This document shows, one piece after another, positions 1 to 8,326 of a stretch of 64,000 bases of DNA (position 1 is its first letter; each line of letters starts with the position of its first letter). Both the position numbers and the translations under genes were made by a program. The notes beneath the pieces are model-generated. The model was given only the letters and a program-made list of their open reading frames with translations, was not told the DNA's origin and did no database searches. The stretch comes from JAPOXR01 sp964291445 (GTDB lineage Bacteria > Pseudomonadota > Alphaproteobacteria > Rhodobacterales > Rhodobacteraceae), in the NCBI GenBank assembly GCA_964291445.2, contig OZ219863.1, positions 186,001 to 250,000 of the forward strand. Direction: 5' to 3'.

Positions 1-571
1 GCAGCGATGCCTCCTTCGGTGCCCGCCCTGCGCCGGATATGCCGGTCTTGAGATCGAGCACGATCGAGTCGGTGTCGATCAACTCGCCGGTCATCAGCGG
101 CAGCAGGGCATAAAGCCCGGTTGCCGCGTTGCAGCCCGTGCAGGCCACGAGCCTGGCAGCGCCGATCCGGTCACGGTAGAATTCGGTCAAACCGTACACC
201 GCCTCCTGCTGCAATTCCGGCTCCGAATGCGGCTGGCCGTACCAGTATTCATAGGATTCGATGTCCCGCAGCCGGAAATCGGCCGACAGGTCGACAACCG
301 GCACCGATGCGGGGATCTGTCCGATGACCTGCTGGCTGGTCATGTGCGGCAGGGCGCAGAACACCAGGTCGAACCGGTCCAACTCCACCTCGTCGAGACG
401 CTGCAGGCCGGGCAAATCCAGGGCAAGAAATCCCGGAAAAACCTCCCTGAACTCCTTGCCGGCATTCCGGTCGGCAACCAGCGCGCCAATCTCCAGGCCC
501 GGATGACCGGCGATGATCCTGACAAGTTCGGCGCCGGTGTAACCGCTCGCACCTATGATGGCTGTCTTCAC
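1..571 (-). CDS. argC: N-acetyl-gamma-glutamyl-phosphate reductase, 5' part only
   Basis: The 190 visible residues open from a GTG start at 571 with a Rossmann dinucleotide-binding motif (IIGASGYTGAEL). The active-site cysteine region reads ACTGCNAATG where most family members have NPGCYPTA, so the cysteine is kept but the context differs. It is followed by LKTGISGAGR, matching the D-(S/T)GxSGAGR motif of ArgC. The enzyme reduces N-acetylglutamyl phosphate to the semialdehyde in arginine synthesis (family knowledge). The gene runs off the left edge, so about 150 C-terminal residues are missing from view. It lies downstream of rpsI-rplM on the same strand, separated by 282 bases that include a stem-loop. 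Confidence 0.9.
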   Translation of the reverse strand, partial: MKTAIIGASGYTGAELVRIIAGHPGLEIGALVADRNAGKEFREVFPGFLALDLPGLQRLDEVELDRFDLVFCALPHMTSQQVIGQIPASVPVVDLSADFRLRDIESYEYWYGQPHSEPELQQEAVYGLTEFYRDRIGAARLVACTGCNAATGLYALLPLMTGELIDTDSIVLDLKTGISGAGRAPKEASL

Positions 572-807
572 CTGTATCCTGCCTTTGATCCGAAATTGCT
601 GCCCCGCCTATACCACAGCCGGCCGGTTGCGTCCTGCCTCCCGTGACCGGCCAGCGCATGCGGCGCCTCGCCTCCCGCCGATGGCGGAGCTGTCCGGGAA
701 AGCGCCGCCCCCAACCGGTGACGGGCATGCAACCGCTGGCACCATCCATGCCGGCCGTAACCGGGAACAGGGTATCGGTGTGCGGGGCGCCGCCACGCCG
801 GAGCCCT

Positions 808-827
808 GGCCGCCAATGCCGGCGGCC
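808..827 (-). terminator. GC stem-loop just downstream of rpsI
   Basis: Perfect 7-bp arms (ggccgcc / ggcggcc) around a 6-base loop, about 27 bases past the rpsI stop codon. There is no T-run, so it is at best a weak intrinsic terminator or an mRNA 3'-end stabiliser between rpsI and argC. Structure seen in sequence; function inferred. Confidence 0.35.
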
Positions 828-853
828 GCAGTGACCTGCCGGAGGACCGGGCG

Positions 854-1336
854 TCAGCGCTTGGAGAACTGGAAGCTTCTCCGGGCCTTGCGCTTGCCGT
901 ATTTCTTCCTCTCGACCACCCGTGAATCCCGGGTCAGGAACCCGGCAGCCTTGAGCGGAGGGCGGTATGACGGCTCGTAGAGCTGCAATGCCTTGGAAAT
1001 GCCGTGCCGTATGGCGCCAGCCTGGCCGGACAACCCGCCGCCACGCACCGTGGCCATGACATCGAACTGGTTTTCGGCATTGGCGATCCTGAATGGCTGA
1101 CGCAGAATCATCTGCAGGACCGGGCGGGCAAAATATGACGTCATGCTCTTGCCATTCACGGTCATTATGCCCGAGCCGGCCTTTATCCAGACCCTGGCCA
1201 CCGCATCCTTCCGCTTTCCGGTCGCATAAGAGCGTCCCAACTCGTCTCTCAGGGGTTCGCGCATGGCCTCGGCCGCTACCTCGGCAGCAGGTTCCTGTTC
1301 CCCCAGCTCCTCAAGGGACTGAATGACCTCGTTCAT
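854..1336 (-). CDS. rpsI: 30S ribosomal protein S9
   Basis: 160 residues with the S9 signature: an extension of about 30 acidic residues, then the core beginning at YATGKRKDAVARVWI, a GGGxxGQAGAIRHGI segment, and the basic C-terminal tail ending KARRSFQFSKR that reaches the ribosomal P site (family knowledge). The acidic N-terminal extension is usual in alphaproteobacterial S9. Its ATG overlaps the rplM stop codon by one base (TGATG), so the two are translationally coupled, the standard L13-S9 operon. Confidence 0.97.
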   Translation of the reverse strand: MNEVIQSLEELGEQEPAAEVAAEAMREPLRDELGRSYATGKRKDAVARVWIKAGSGIMTVNGKSMTSYFARPVLQMILRQPFRIANAENQFDVMATVRGGGLSGQAGAIRHGISKALQLYEPSYRPPLKAAGFLTRDSRVVERKKYGKRKARRSFQFSKR

Positions 1337-1803
1337 CAGTTGGTTCTCCGCGTATTCTTGGCATTCATGTCGGCGACATTGAGTGCGGTTGGCTTCTGTG
1401 CCTCATGTGGATGGTCGGGACCGGCATAGACTCGCAGATTCTTCATGATCTGCCGCGACAGCCGGTTGGACGGAAGCATTCTCCTGATCGCCTGGGTCAC
1501 CACACGCTCCGGATGCTTGCCGGACAACACCTGTTCGACGGTCCTCGACTTGATGCCCCCGGGATAGCCGGTGTGCCAGTAATAGGTCTTGTCGCGGCGT
1601 TTCCTGCCGGTCAACTGGACCTTTTCGGCATTGACGATGATGACATTGTCGCCGCAATCCATGTGAGCCGTGAATATCGGCTTGTGTTTTCCACGCAGGC
1701 GGGTGGCAACGATACTGGCAAGGCGACCAAGGACAACGCCCTCGGCATCGATGATGATCCAGTCCTTCTCGATGTCATCCCGTCTGGCTGAGAATGTGCG
1801 CAT
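1336..1803 (-). CDS. rplM: 50S ribosomal protein L13
   Basis: 155 residues, normal length. The N-terminus reads WIIIDAEGVVLGRLAS, followed by GKHKPIFTAHMDCGD and the YYWHTGYPGGIK motif that marks L13. It is the first gene of the rplM-rpsI pair. A plausible promoter lies about 55 bases upstream of the ATG, and a cluster of GGTATT inverted repeats sits immediately beyond it. Confidence 0.97.
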   Translation of the reverse strand: MRTFSARRDDIEKDWIIIDAEGVVLGRLASIVATRLRGKHKPIFTAHMDCGDNVIIVNAEKVQLTGRKRRDKTYYWHTGYPGGIKSRTVEQVLSGKHPERVVTQAIRRMLPSNRLSRQIMKNLRVYAGPDHPHEAQKPTALNVADMNAKNTRRTN

Positions 1804-1856
1804 TTCCGTTTCCGTAGCAATCCTGATCTTCTGTTGCCGCCAATCGGCAGGCGGCC

Positions 1857-1885
1857 CCTATCCCGCCACTCGCAAACAATGTCAA
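1857..1885 (-). promoter_or_regulatory. Candidate promoter for rplM-rpsI
   Basis: On the minus strand a perfect TTGACA (1880-1885) is followed after 17 bases by GATAGG (1857-1862). The -35 box is consensus and the -10 is weak (A, T and A at positions 2-4 match). Position and spacing fit the L13 operon; not tested. Confidence 0.45.
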
Positions 1886-1886
1886 C

Positions 1887-1944
1887 AGGTATTTCTTTGC
1901 CGTTGTTTTTGAATACCTTACGTGTGGGGTATTATAATACCCCA
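1887..1944. promoter_or_regulatory. Two GGTATT inverted-repeat pairs upstream of rplM
   Basis: AGGTATT (1887-1893) faces AATACCT (1912-1918). The perfect 20-bp palindrome tggggtattataatacccca (1925-1944) contains two more GGTATT half-sites. All four half-sites abut the candidate -35 box, so an operator or DNA-bending site is possible. The palindrome could also form the 3'-end hairpin of the upstream thioesterase transcript, though no T-run follows. Confidence 0.4.
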
Positions 1945-1957
1945 TGCTGATTCCCCA

Positions 1958-2374
1958 TCACCTGTCGGGTATGGAATAGGTCATTGCGGCCCGGGCAACC
2001 GGCTGCGCCTGCGCCGCCGAATAGACCAGCACATCACCCACGGCCAGCCGCCGTCCCAGCTTCAGCAGGCGAGCCTCGGCAACGAGATCAACCGGCTCGG
2101 GACGGCGCATGAAATCGATCGAGGAATTCGTGGTCACCGCCAGCGCCCTGGGTCCGATGGCCGACAGGACCAGGAGGTAGATCGAGACGTCCGCCAGCAT
2201 GAAGATGGTCGGCCCCGACACCGTACCGCCCGGCCGCAACTCGTCATCGCCAATGCGCATCCTGACCACCGCCCTGCCATCCCGGCATTCCTCAAGCCGG
2301 ATGCGTCCCGCGACCTGCGGAAACTCCCGCTCCATGAACAGCTGCAATTCCTCGACTGACATCATCTGCTGCAT
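1958..2374 (-). CDS. PaaI-like hotdog thioesterase
   Basis: 138 residues with the hotdog-fold pattern of the PaaI/YbgC-type acyl-CoA thioesterases: RPGGTVSGPTIFMLADVSIY (central helix region), then TTNSSIDFMRRP and a C-terminal strand segment. The usual catalytic Asp/Glu in the helix corresponds to the MLAD aspartate. Substrate is unknown; it is divergent from an enoyl-CoA hydratase-like gene 71 bases away, which hints at acyl-CoA metabolism. Confidence in the fold is high, in the function moderate. Confidence 0.75.
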   Translation of the reverse strand: MQQMMSVEELQLFMEREFPQVAGRIRLEECRDGRAVVRMRIGDDELRPGGTVSGPTIFMLADVSIYLLVLSAIGPRALAVTTNSSIDFMRRPEPVDLVAEARLLKLGRRLAVGDVLVYSAAQAQPVARAAMTYSIPDR

Positions 2375-2445
2375 GTTTCACCTATGCACGGCCTGCGCAT
2401 TCAATTACATCCCGCACCATCCAGACAAACGACACGGAGGTCGCC

Positions 2446-3276
2446 ATGGGCCACGAATTCCTGCTCCTGGACAAGACGGATTCGATTGCCACCCTTACAC
2501 TGAACTCGCCGGATACGCTCAATGCCTTGTCGGAGGAAATGATTGGCGGATTGCAGCAGGCATTTGACGAGCTGGAGGAAGACCGGTCGATCAGATCGGT
2601 GATCATCAGGTCAACTGGTCGCGCATTCTGCGCCGGACATGATCTGAAGGAGTTGACCAGGGGCCGGCAATCCGAGGATGGCGGCAAGGCGTATTTCCGC
2701 AGGATCTTTGACAAGTGCTCGGCAATGATGATGTCCATCACCAGGCTGCCGCAGCCGGTCATCGCCCAGGTGCAGGCGCCGGCGGTGGCCGCCGGCTGCC
2801 AGCTGGTCGCCACCTGTGACCTGGCAATCGCCGGCAATTCCGCCCGGTTCGGTGTCAATGGCGTGAATATCGGATTGTTCTGCTCCACGCCGATGGTGGC
2901 GCTGTCGCGAAACCTGCCTCGCAAGCTGGCATTCGAAATGCTCACCACGGGCCGGCTGATCGATGCCGGGGAGGCATGCCGCACGGGGTTGGTGAACAAG
3001 GTGGTCGGCGACGAGGATCTGGATGCCGAATGCCGGAGCCTGGCAGAACTTCTTGCCACCAAGCTCGGAACCGCGGTGCGGATCGGCAAACGGGCATTCT
3101 ACGAACAGGCCGAAATGGGTCTTGCCGATGCCTATGGCTATGCCGGCGACATCATGGTGCAGAACATGATGTTTCGTGACACCAGCGAGGGAATATCGGC
3201 CTTCCTCGACAAGCGCCCCCCGGACTGGCCGGAACAACACCGGCTAACTGGCGGCGATCCCGATCAGAGATCGTAG
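2446..3276 (+). CDS. Enoyl-CoA hydratase/isomerase family protein, ECHDC3-like
   Basis: 276 residues of the crotonase fold. The first oxyanion-hole motif is FCAGHDLKEL and the second is APAVAAGCQLVATCDLAI. The usual catalytic glutamates are not present: the stretch that normally reads GGGCELA reads AAGCQLV, and the LPEIxxGxxP stretch reads VNGVNIGLFCSTP. That substitution pattern resembles the ECHDC3 subgroup, so simple hydratase activity is doubtful. The start has a GGAGG ribosome-binding site 6 bases upstream. The 3' end overlaps the convergent carboxypeptidase gene by 13 bases. Confidence 0.85.
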   Translation: MGHEFLLLDKTDSIATLTLNSPDTLNALSEEMIGGLQQAFDELEEDRSIRSVIIRSTGRAFCAGHDLKELTRGRQSEDGGKAYFRRIFDKCSAMMMSITRLPQPVIAQVQAPAVAAGCQLVATCDLAIAGNSARFGVNGVNIGLFCSTPMVALSRNLPRKLAFEMLTTGRLIDAGEACRTGLVNKVVGDEDLDAECRSLAELLATKLGTAVRIGKRAFYEQAEMGLADAYGYAGDIMVQNMMFRDTSEGISAFLDKRPPDWPEQHRLTGGDPDQRS

Positions 3277-4757
3277 ATCTCGCCAAATTTTCGCTCCAGG
3301 TATCCCAGCAACGGCACCTCGGTCGCAGGGGCACCGGTGATTACCGCCACCAGATCGGCAGGCTCCAGGCAGCTGCCGTGCCGATGCACCCGGTCGCACA
3401 ACCAGGCGACGGCATCGCCGGGGTCTCCGGATTGAAGTTGCCGGTCGAGGCCAGGCAACTCGCCCCGCATGACCTCATGCATGCAACCGGCATAGATGTT
3501 GCCGATGGCGTAGGTGGGAAAATAGCCGAAATACCCTGCCGCCCAGTGGATGTCCTGCAGCACGCCATTGGAGGGCCGATCGACGGCAAATCCGAAATCG
3601 GCCAGAAATGCCCGGTTCCATGCCTCTTCCAGCCCGGCGACATCGAGCTGCCCATTGATCAGGTCTCGCTCGAGCTCGTAGCGTAGCATGATGTGCAGGT
3701 TGTACTGAACCTCATCGGCCTCGGTCCTGATATGACCCGGGCAGACGCGGTTGACGGCGCCGTGGAAGGCATCGGCATCCGGGATGCCGGTCCTGCCAAA
3801 CAATTCGGTCATTCTGCCGAACAGCCACCCGGTGAAGGCCCGGCTTCTGCCGAGCTGGTTCTCGAACATTCTTGACTGGCTCTCATGCACGCCGAATGAC
3901 ACCCCCTTGCCGAGCGGCGTCAGCAGGTATTCCTGGCTGACATTCTGCTCGTAGACCGCGTGACCCGCCTCGTGGATGGTGGAATACAGGCAGTTGAACG
4001 GATCCGTGGTCGAGACCCTGGTGGTTATGCGCACATCATTGCCGGCACCGCTGGTGAAAGGATGAACAGACCGGTCCAGCCTGCCGCGGCTCCAGTCATA
4101 TCCGAATCTCGATGCCAGCTCCCGGGCCAGCTTCAGCTGACGCTTGCGCGGGAACCGCCCATCAAGGGCGGGAATTTGCCGGCCGGACTCGCCGATCCTC
4201 TCCCGAAGGCCGACCAGGCCAGCCCGCAACCTGCCAAACACCTCGTCCAGCCAGGCGGTGGTGGCGCCGGCCTCATGGATATCCAGCAGCGCCTCGTAGG
4301 CGTCACCGGTGGTCTGCAGGGCATTTGCCTCTTCCCGCCTGAGCCGGACAAGCTCTCCGAGCAGCGGCAGAAACAGTCCGGTCTCGTTGCGGCGGCGCGC
4401 CTCCTGCCAGGCATGGATCGCCCTTGAGCTAGTCCTGGCGATTGCCGGCGGCAATTCGGCCGGAACCCGGATCGCGCGGTCACGCTCACGCTTCAGCCGG
4501 CGCAGGCAGGCCAAGGCAAACCGGTCATCGGCCTCGGCGACAGCCGCCTCGAGCAATTCGGCAAATTCCGATGAAATCCGGCGCGAATGAATCACCTCCT
4601 CAAGCGCACCCCGCCATTCGGATCGCTGTTCGGCAGCGCCTACGGGCATGAGGGTTTCCTGGTCCCAATCGACCAGCTGCGCCACCTGTTCCAGTGATTC
4701 GGTCTGCCGCTGGTACTTCAGCAACGCCTCGATCGCCGTCCCGCGGTTTCCAGTCAT
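3264..4757 (-). CDS. Carboxypeptidase Taq, M32 family metallopeptidase
   Basis: 497 residues, the usual M32 length. The zinc motif HEAGH is at residues 262-266, preceded by the family motifs HPF (232-234) and DVRITT (241-246). The enzyme removes C-terminal residues from peptides (family knowledge). The ATG at 4757 overlaps the ctaA stop as ATGA, which favours this start over an in-frame extension to 4973 whose sequence is low-complexity and lies over ctaA. It is the third gene of the trmJ-ctaA-M32 chain. Confidence 0.93.
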   Translation of the reverse strand: MTGNRGTAIEALLKYQRQTESLEQVAQLVDWDQETLMPVGAAEQRSEWRGALEEVIHSRRISSEFAELLEAAVAEADDRFALACLRRLKRERDRAIRVPAELPPAIARTSSRAIHAWQEARRRNETGLFLPLLGELVRLRREEANALQTTGDAYEALLDIHEAGATTAWLDEVFGRLRAGLVGLRERIGESGRQIPALDGRFPRKRQLKLARELASRFGYDWSRGRLDRSVHPFTSGAGNDVRITTRVSTTDPFNCLYSTIHEAGHAVYEQNVSQEYLLTPLGKGVSFGVHESQSRMFENQLGRSRAFTGWLFGRMTELFGRTGIPDADAFHGAVNRVCPGHIRTEADEVQYNLHIMLRYELERDLINGQLDVAGLEEAWNRAFLADFGFAVDRPSNGVLQDIHWAAGYFGYFPTYAIGNIYAGCMHEVMRGELPGLDRQLQSGDPGDAVAWLCDRVHRHGSCLEPADLVAVITGAPATEVPLLGYLERKFGEIYDL

Positions 4758-5923
4758 GCCAGGCTCCTTGCCGGATACATCGCCAGGAATCGCAACCTGA
4801 GCGCCAGCAGGAACACCATCACTGCGCCCAACTGGTGCAGAATTGCGGTGCTGGCGCTGGCAGCCTGGACCACTGTGACGATTCCCAGCACCGCCTGCAC
4901 CAGCACCATCCCGGCCAGCCACCCCGCGGCGTGGCGGGTCGGGGCACTGGGGCTCTGCCTGGCTCGCCACCACAGGAACGGCAGGAACAACACGATCAGA
5001 TAGGCAAACATCCTGTGATTGAACTGGACCAGCGCCGGATTTTGCAGGAAATTCGCCGTCACCGGCTCGAGGACAAGGCTGTCGGCGGGCAGCAACTGGC
5101 CATTCATCAACGGCCAGCTCGGAAAGGCGCTCCCGGCATCAATTCCGGAGACAATCGCACCGAGCACGATTTGCACGAACAGCGCGCACAGCATGATGCC
5201 GGACATGACTCCCATCCCGTGCTCGCGACTGCGCCGGGCCTGGAAGAGGTCCCGGCTCTCGCGCCCGAGCAACAGGATATACCAGGAGATCATCCCGGCG
5301 ATGATGAATGCCAGGCCGAGATGAATCGCCAGCCGCCAGGACGCAACATCGACCGCCGAACCGGTCAACCCGCTGCTGACCATCCACCAGCCGATCACGC
5401 CCTGCAGCCCACCCAGGGCCCCAATCCACAACAGCCTGGAGGTCCAGCCGGCCCGCAATTCCCGCCGCAGCCAAAACCACAGGAAACCCAACGCCCATAC
5501 CAGGCCCAGCCCCCTCGCCGCCTGTCGATGCCCCCATTCAAGCCAGTAGATCGTCCTGAACTCCGCCAAGGACATTTGTGAATTCTGCAGGGCAAATTCC
5601 GGAATTTGCTGGTATTTTTCGAATTCCGAATTCCAGGCGGCATTTCCCATGGGAGGCAGGATGCCGGCAACCGGCTTCCACTCGGTGATTGACAGACCGG
5701 CATCGAACAGGCGGGTGATCCCCCCGGCCAGCACGGTCAGCACCAGAAGAACCAGCAGCGACAGCAGCCACAACCTGATTGCCGGCCTTCCCTTCCAGTC
5801 ATCGGATGGCCCGCCGGTCGGGACCGCGGCCCCCACCTCCTCACCGGAGCCCACCTCGGCGAATACCTGTCTTTTCCTGTTCACGCCTGATCCTTCCTGG
5901 TCTTGCCTGCCGCCTGCCGTCAC
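4754..5923 (-). CDS. ctaA: Heme A synthase, COX15/CtaA type
   Basis: 389 residues with eight predicted membrane segments. Conserved heme-ligand histidines occur in EWGHRQAARG, LAIHLGLAF, FNHRMFAYL and LHQLGAVM. The enzyme oxidises heme O to heme A for aa3-type cytochrome oxidase in the inner membrane (family knowledge). The start is GTG, overlapping the trmJ stop as GTGA; a second in-frame GTG (VNRKRQ) 13 codons later is possible. No ctaB or oxidase subunits are in the window. Confidence 0.93.
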   Translation of the reverse strand: MTAGGRQDQEGSGVNRKRQVFAEVGSGEEVGAAVPTGGPSDDWKGRPAIRLWLLSLLVLLVLTVLAGGITRLFDAGLSITEWKPVAGILPPMGNAAWNSEFEKYQQIPEFALQNSQMSLAEFRTIYWLEWGHRQAARGLGLVWALGFLWFWLRRELRAGWTSRLLWIGALGGLQGVIGWWMVSSGLTGSAVDVASWRLAIHLGLAFIIAGMISWYILLLGRESRDLFQARRSREHGMGVMSGIMLCALFVQIVLGAIVSGIDAGSAFPSWPLMNGQLLPADSLVLEPVTANFLQNPALVQFNHRMFAYLIVLFLPFLWWRARQSPSAPTRHAAGWLAGMVLVQAVLGIVTVVQAASASTAILHQLGAVMVFLLALRLRFLAMYPARSLA

Positions 5924-6642
5924 GGCTGGTAGCGCTTCAGCGCCTTGCGCACACCATGCATGGCTCTCACTTCGGCCTTGCCGAATTCCAGGCGCAGGAA
6001 CATGTTTCGCAGGTTTTGCTGCATTGACGGCGCCTTCTCCCCGGGCCGGAAATACCCGGCCTCGGCCAAATCATCCTGGAACAGCCGGGCAAGGACATCC
6101 TTTTCCTCGTGCGTTGCCAGCTCGCCCGCCGCCGGACCGGCACCCGGCTCCGCCACCGCCCGCTTCAACTCGTAGGCAATCAGCAGGGCGCATTGGGCAA
6201 GGTTCATGGATTTGAACGCAGCGTCGGTCGGCACCTCGATGATGGCATTGGCGGAAACGAGATCGGCATTGTCCAACCCGGTGCGCTCGGGCCCGAACAT
6301 GATTGCGACCTTCCTGCCATCGGCCATCCGCTGCCTGGCCTCCCGTGCCGCCTGCTCGGGGTTCATGACCGGTTTGGCGAGATCCCGGTCCCTGGCCGTC
6401 GTCGCCAGCACGTAGTCGAACCCTGCCAGGGCCTCCGAGAGGTTGTCATGGACAATCGCCGATTCCAGGACCCGTCCGGCTCCGCTGGCCATGGCAACAG
6501 CGTCCGGGTTCGGCCATCCATCCCTCGGGCCAACCAGGCGCAACCCGGTGAATCCGAAATTCAGCATCGCCCGGGCGGTTGCACCGATATTCTCGCCGAG
6601 TTGTGGATTGACAAGCACGAAGGCGGGGTTGGTTTCAGTCAT
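5920..6642 (-). CDS. trmJ: tRNA (cytidine/uridine-2'-O-)-methyltransferase TrmJ
   Basis: 240 residues of the SPOUT superfamily. Motifs seen: FVLVNPQLGENIGATARAM at the N-terminus, IMFGPERTGLDN (SAM-knot motif 2) and IEVPTDAAFKSMNLAQ (motif 3). It methylates the 2'-O of position 32 in tRNAs (known for TrmJ). It starts the overlapping operon trmJ-ctaA-carboxypeptidase; the link between these functions is unclear, and overlap alone suggests co-translation. Confidence 0.92.
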   Translation of the reverse strand: MTETNPAFVLVNPQLGENIGATARAMLNFGFTGLRLVGPRDGWPNPDAVAMASGAGRVLESAIVHDNLSEALAGFDYVLATTARDRDLAKPVMNPEQAAREARQRMADGRKVAIMFGPERTGLDNADLVSANAIIEVPTDAAFKSMNLAQCALLIAYELKRAVAEPGAGPAAGELATHEEKDVLARLFQDDLAEAGYFRPGEKAPSMQQNLRNMFLRLEFGKAEVRAMHGVRKALKRYQP

Positions 6643-6922
6643 GCGGGCCCGGTATCGAACGACCGGATTTGCCGGTCAGCCAGACACATAGTGGCTGAGG
6701 TCGAATGCGGCAATCGCCCGATTGCCAAATTGCACCAAATCACCTCCAGACGGCATCCATCGGAGAATTCGAATCCCTTCCAATTCGGACGACCGGGAAA
6801 TCACTGCCAGGCCGGTGCAAGCACCGGACCACGGAGAGATCTCCACCATGTCGGCGACGACACCCGGCAGCGAATTTCTGACCTCGGGGGCAAGCCTGGC
6901 TTCACATTGTCGTCATGCCGCC
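6643..6922. other. Gene-free stretch upstream of trmJ
   Basis: 280 bases with no open frame showing coding character, no tRNA fold and no clear terminator. It marks the left border of the accessory island. Confidence 0.5.
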
Positions 6923-7460
6923 TCATTGCCCGATAGTGCAAAACCGTGCCAATAGACGGATTGGCGCCGGGCACGGTTGTTGGCGTGCGACTGGCAAAAA
7001 CCCATGCTCCCCGATCCACATCCGGAATTCTGCCAATATCCAGCCAACTGCTTCCGGAAGGCTGTCGCAGCCTATCCAGAGATCCTGGTCGAATATCGGT
7101 TCGTGATGCGCGAACCGGTTTCGAAGTCGCCTGAAATGGTTCAGGCTCAGCTGAACTGTCCGGCGAGGATGGTCCGGAAATACCTCGTATAATGCCGGCC
7201 GCCAGAGCGCCTTTTCGCAGCCTGCCTTGCGACCCTGCCGGCATGGCTGCCTCGGCCAACGAGTCGGGCCCGGAGACTTTGTTGCAACAGATTTCCCGGC
7301 GAGGGCGCACCCATACCAGGAACCAAAACGGACTTCATGAGGTCGCGGGAATGGTTGTCGAGGCCGGGGTCCGAGAAAGACCCATGGCAGAACTTGCTGG
7401 CGCTCGATCTGGAAAATTGAGCACACCGGAGGTTGCTCACGGGCAGTTGGACATGCACCG
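6923..7460 (-). pseudogene. Degraded Abi-like (HEPN) protein gene
   Basis: The minus-strand frame ending at 6923 encodes a tail with ALWRPAL, then LNHFRRLRNRFAHHEPIFD (coding DNA near 7091-7145) and a GWILAEFRMWI segment. This R-N-R-x-A-H-H-E-P-I-F pattern is the hallmark of the Abi-like/HEPN proteins. Upstream of about 7215 the similarity breaks off and moves between frames (weak resemblance in the frame covering 7217-7458), with no proper start codon context. I read it as a frameshifted remnant. The homology is by eye only. Confidence 0.45.
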
Positions 7461-7499
7461 CTGAAGGCGGTGGGAAAGGCTGTCGGGCTGTCGCCGGCG

Positions 7500-7778
7500 T
7501 CAGGCGACTTCCTTCGCCACCATGTCCGGATGTCGGGCAATTACCTTGACATAAGCGATGGCAAAGTCCGGAGGCGTTGACCGCGCCTGCTCCCAGTCCC
7601 GTAATGTGCCCGGTGGCACGCAGAAGCGGCGTGCAAATTCCGTCTGTGACAAACCCAGGCCGGTTCTTGTCCTGCGGATCAGGCGCGCCTTCAGGGCGCG
7701 GTCCATTGCCCTGGGCGTTGCATCGAAATCCTCCGGATCGGTCGGATCAGCCTTCAGTGTGGTAGGCTCTTTCTTCAC
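7500..7778 (-). CDS. Helix-turn-helix antitoxin of a BrnT-type pair
   Basis: 92 residues. The C-terminal half is an XRE-type HTH: GLSQTEFARRFCVPPGTLRDWEQ, with a tail VIARHPDMVAKEV typical of HigA/BrnA-style antitoxins. The start is GTG at 7778 with GGAG about 9 bases upstream, both inside the toxin gene, so the two frames overlap by 32 bases and are translationally coupled. It probably binds the palindrome in front of the toxin gene (inference). Confidence 0.8.
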   Translation of the reverse strand: MKKEPTTLKADPTDPEDFDATPRAMDRALKARLIRRTRTGLGLSQTEFARRFCVPPGTLRDWEQARSTPPDFAIAYVKVIARHPDMVAKEVA

Positions 7779-8019
7779 CTCTGTTGCTCCTTCTCACGGA
7801 TATGGACCGGGGCCGACCTCTTCGCCAGGTGAACACACCGGTAAACAGCTTCTCCCGGACGGTGCCGATGACCTTGAAGCGCTCCTCTCCGTCCTGTTTC
7901 CGGATCGAGGGGATGATCAGGTGGTCGACATCCTCGAAAATCCTGTGTCTGAACGCCAGGGACAACCCGTGCTTTTCCCGGTTGATGTCATCCTTGGCGA
8001 GGTCAAATCCATTGGCCAT
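7747..8019 (-). CDS. brnT: BrnT family ribonuclease toxin
   Basis: 90 residues. Motifs of the BrnT family are clear: FDLAKDDINREKHGLSLAF near the N-terminus, the F-x-D-x-D segment, GEERFKVIG, and the RPRSISVRRSNRGEERAY tail (RxISxRxAxxxExxxY). BrnT is a RelE-fold ribonuclease (family knowledge). The ATG at 8019 fits the usual length; an upstream in-frame extension to 8085 would cross the promoter palindrome. Toxin first, antitoxin second is the normal order. Confidence 0.87.
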   Translation of the reverse strand: MANGFDLAKDDINREKHGLSLAFRHRIFEDVDHLIIPSIRKQDGEERFKVIGTVREKLFTGVFTWRRGRPRSISVRRSNRGEERAYHTEG

Positions 8020-8026
8020 GAACAAA

Positions 8027-8046
8027 GTTATACGGGATTCCCGTAT
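8027..8046 (-). promoter_or_regulatory. brnT promoter with overlapping operator palindrome
   Basis: The palindrome atacgggattcccgtat (8030-8046, 8-bp arms, 1-base centre) overlaps the minus-strand -10 box TATAAC (8027-8032). Only 7 bases separate that box from the brnT ATG, so the transcript would be leaderless or nearly so. This is what one expects for autorepression by the antitoxin; not tested. Confidence 0.6.
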
Positions 8047-8326
8047 GAAAGGACAGCTTGAATTACCACCAGTCCCCGGCTGCACGGCACGGCCCGATTT
8101 CAGTGTCTACGAATCTCTTCCAGACCTCTCTGACAGGACGGCGAAGGAACTGTTGGACCCCACACCGCCCAACTCGCTCGACCGGACCGATGTTCAGAGT
8201 TTCATATAGATCGCAGGTAACTACCCCGAGAATCCGGAACAGGATTGACGTAGATCAGCCAGCTTGGCTTGGTGTTTTCACATCTTGAGCGGCACCTGCA
8301 CTTCGAGCACATCTCGGGTGGCATTG

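Noticed and set aside
4758..4973. N-terminal extension of the M32 carboxypeptidase frame
   Set aside because: The 72 extra residues are low-complexity and lie over the ctaA gene; the ATGA overlap at 4754-4757 is the natural start.
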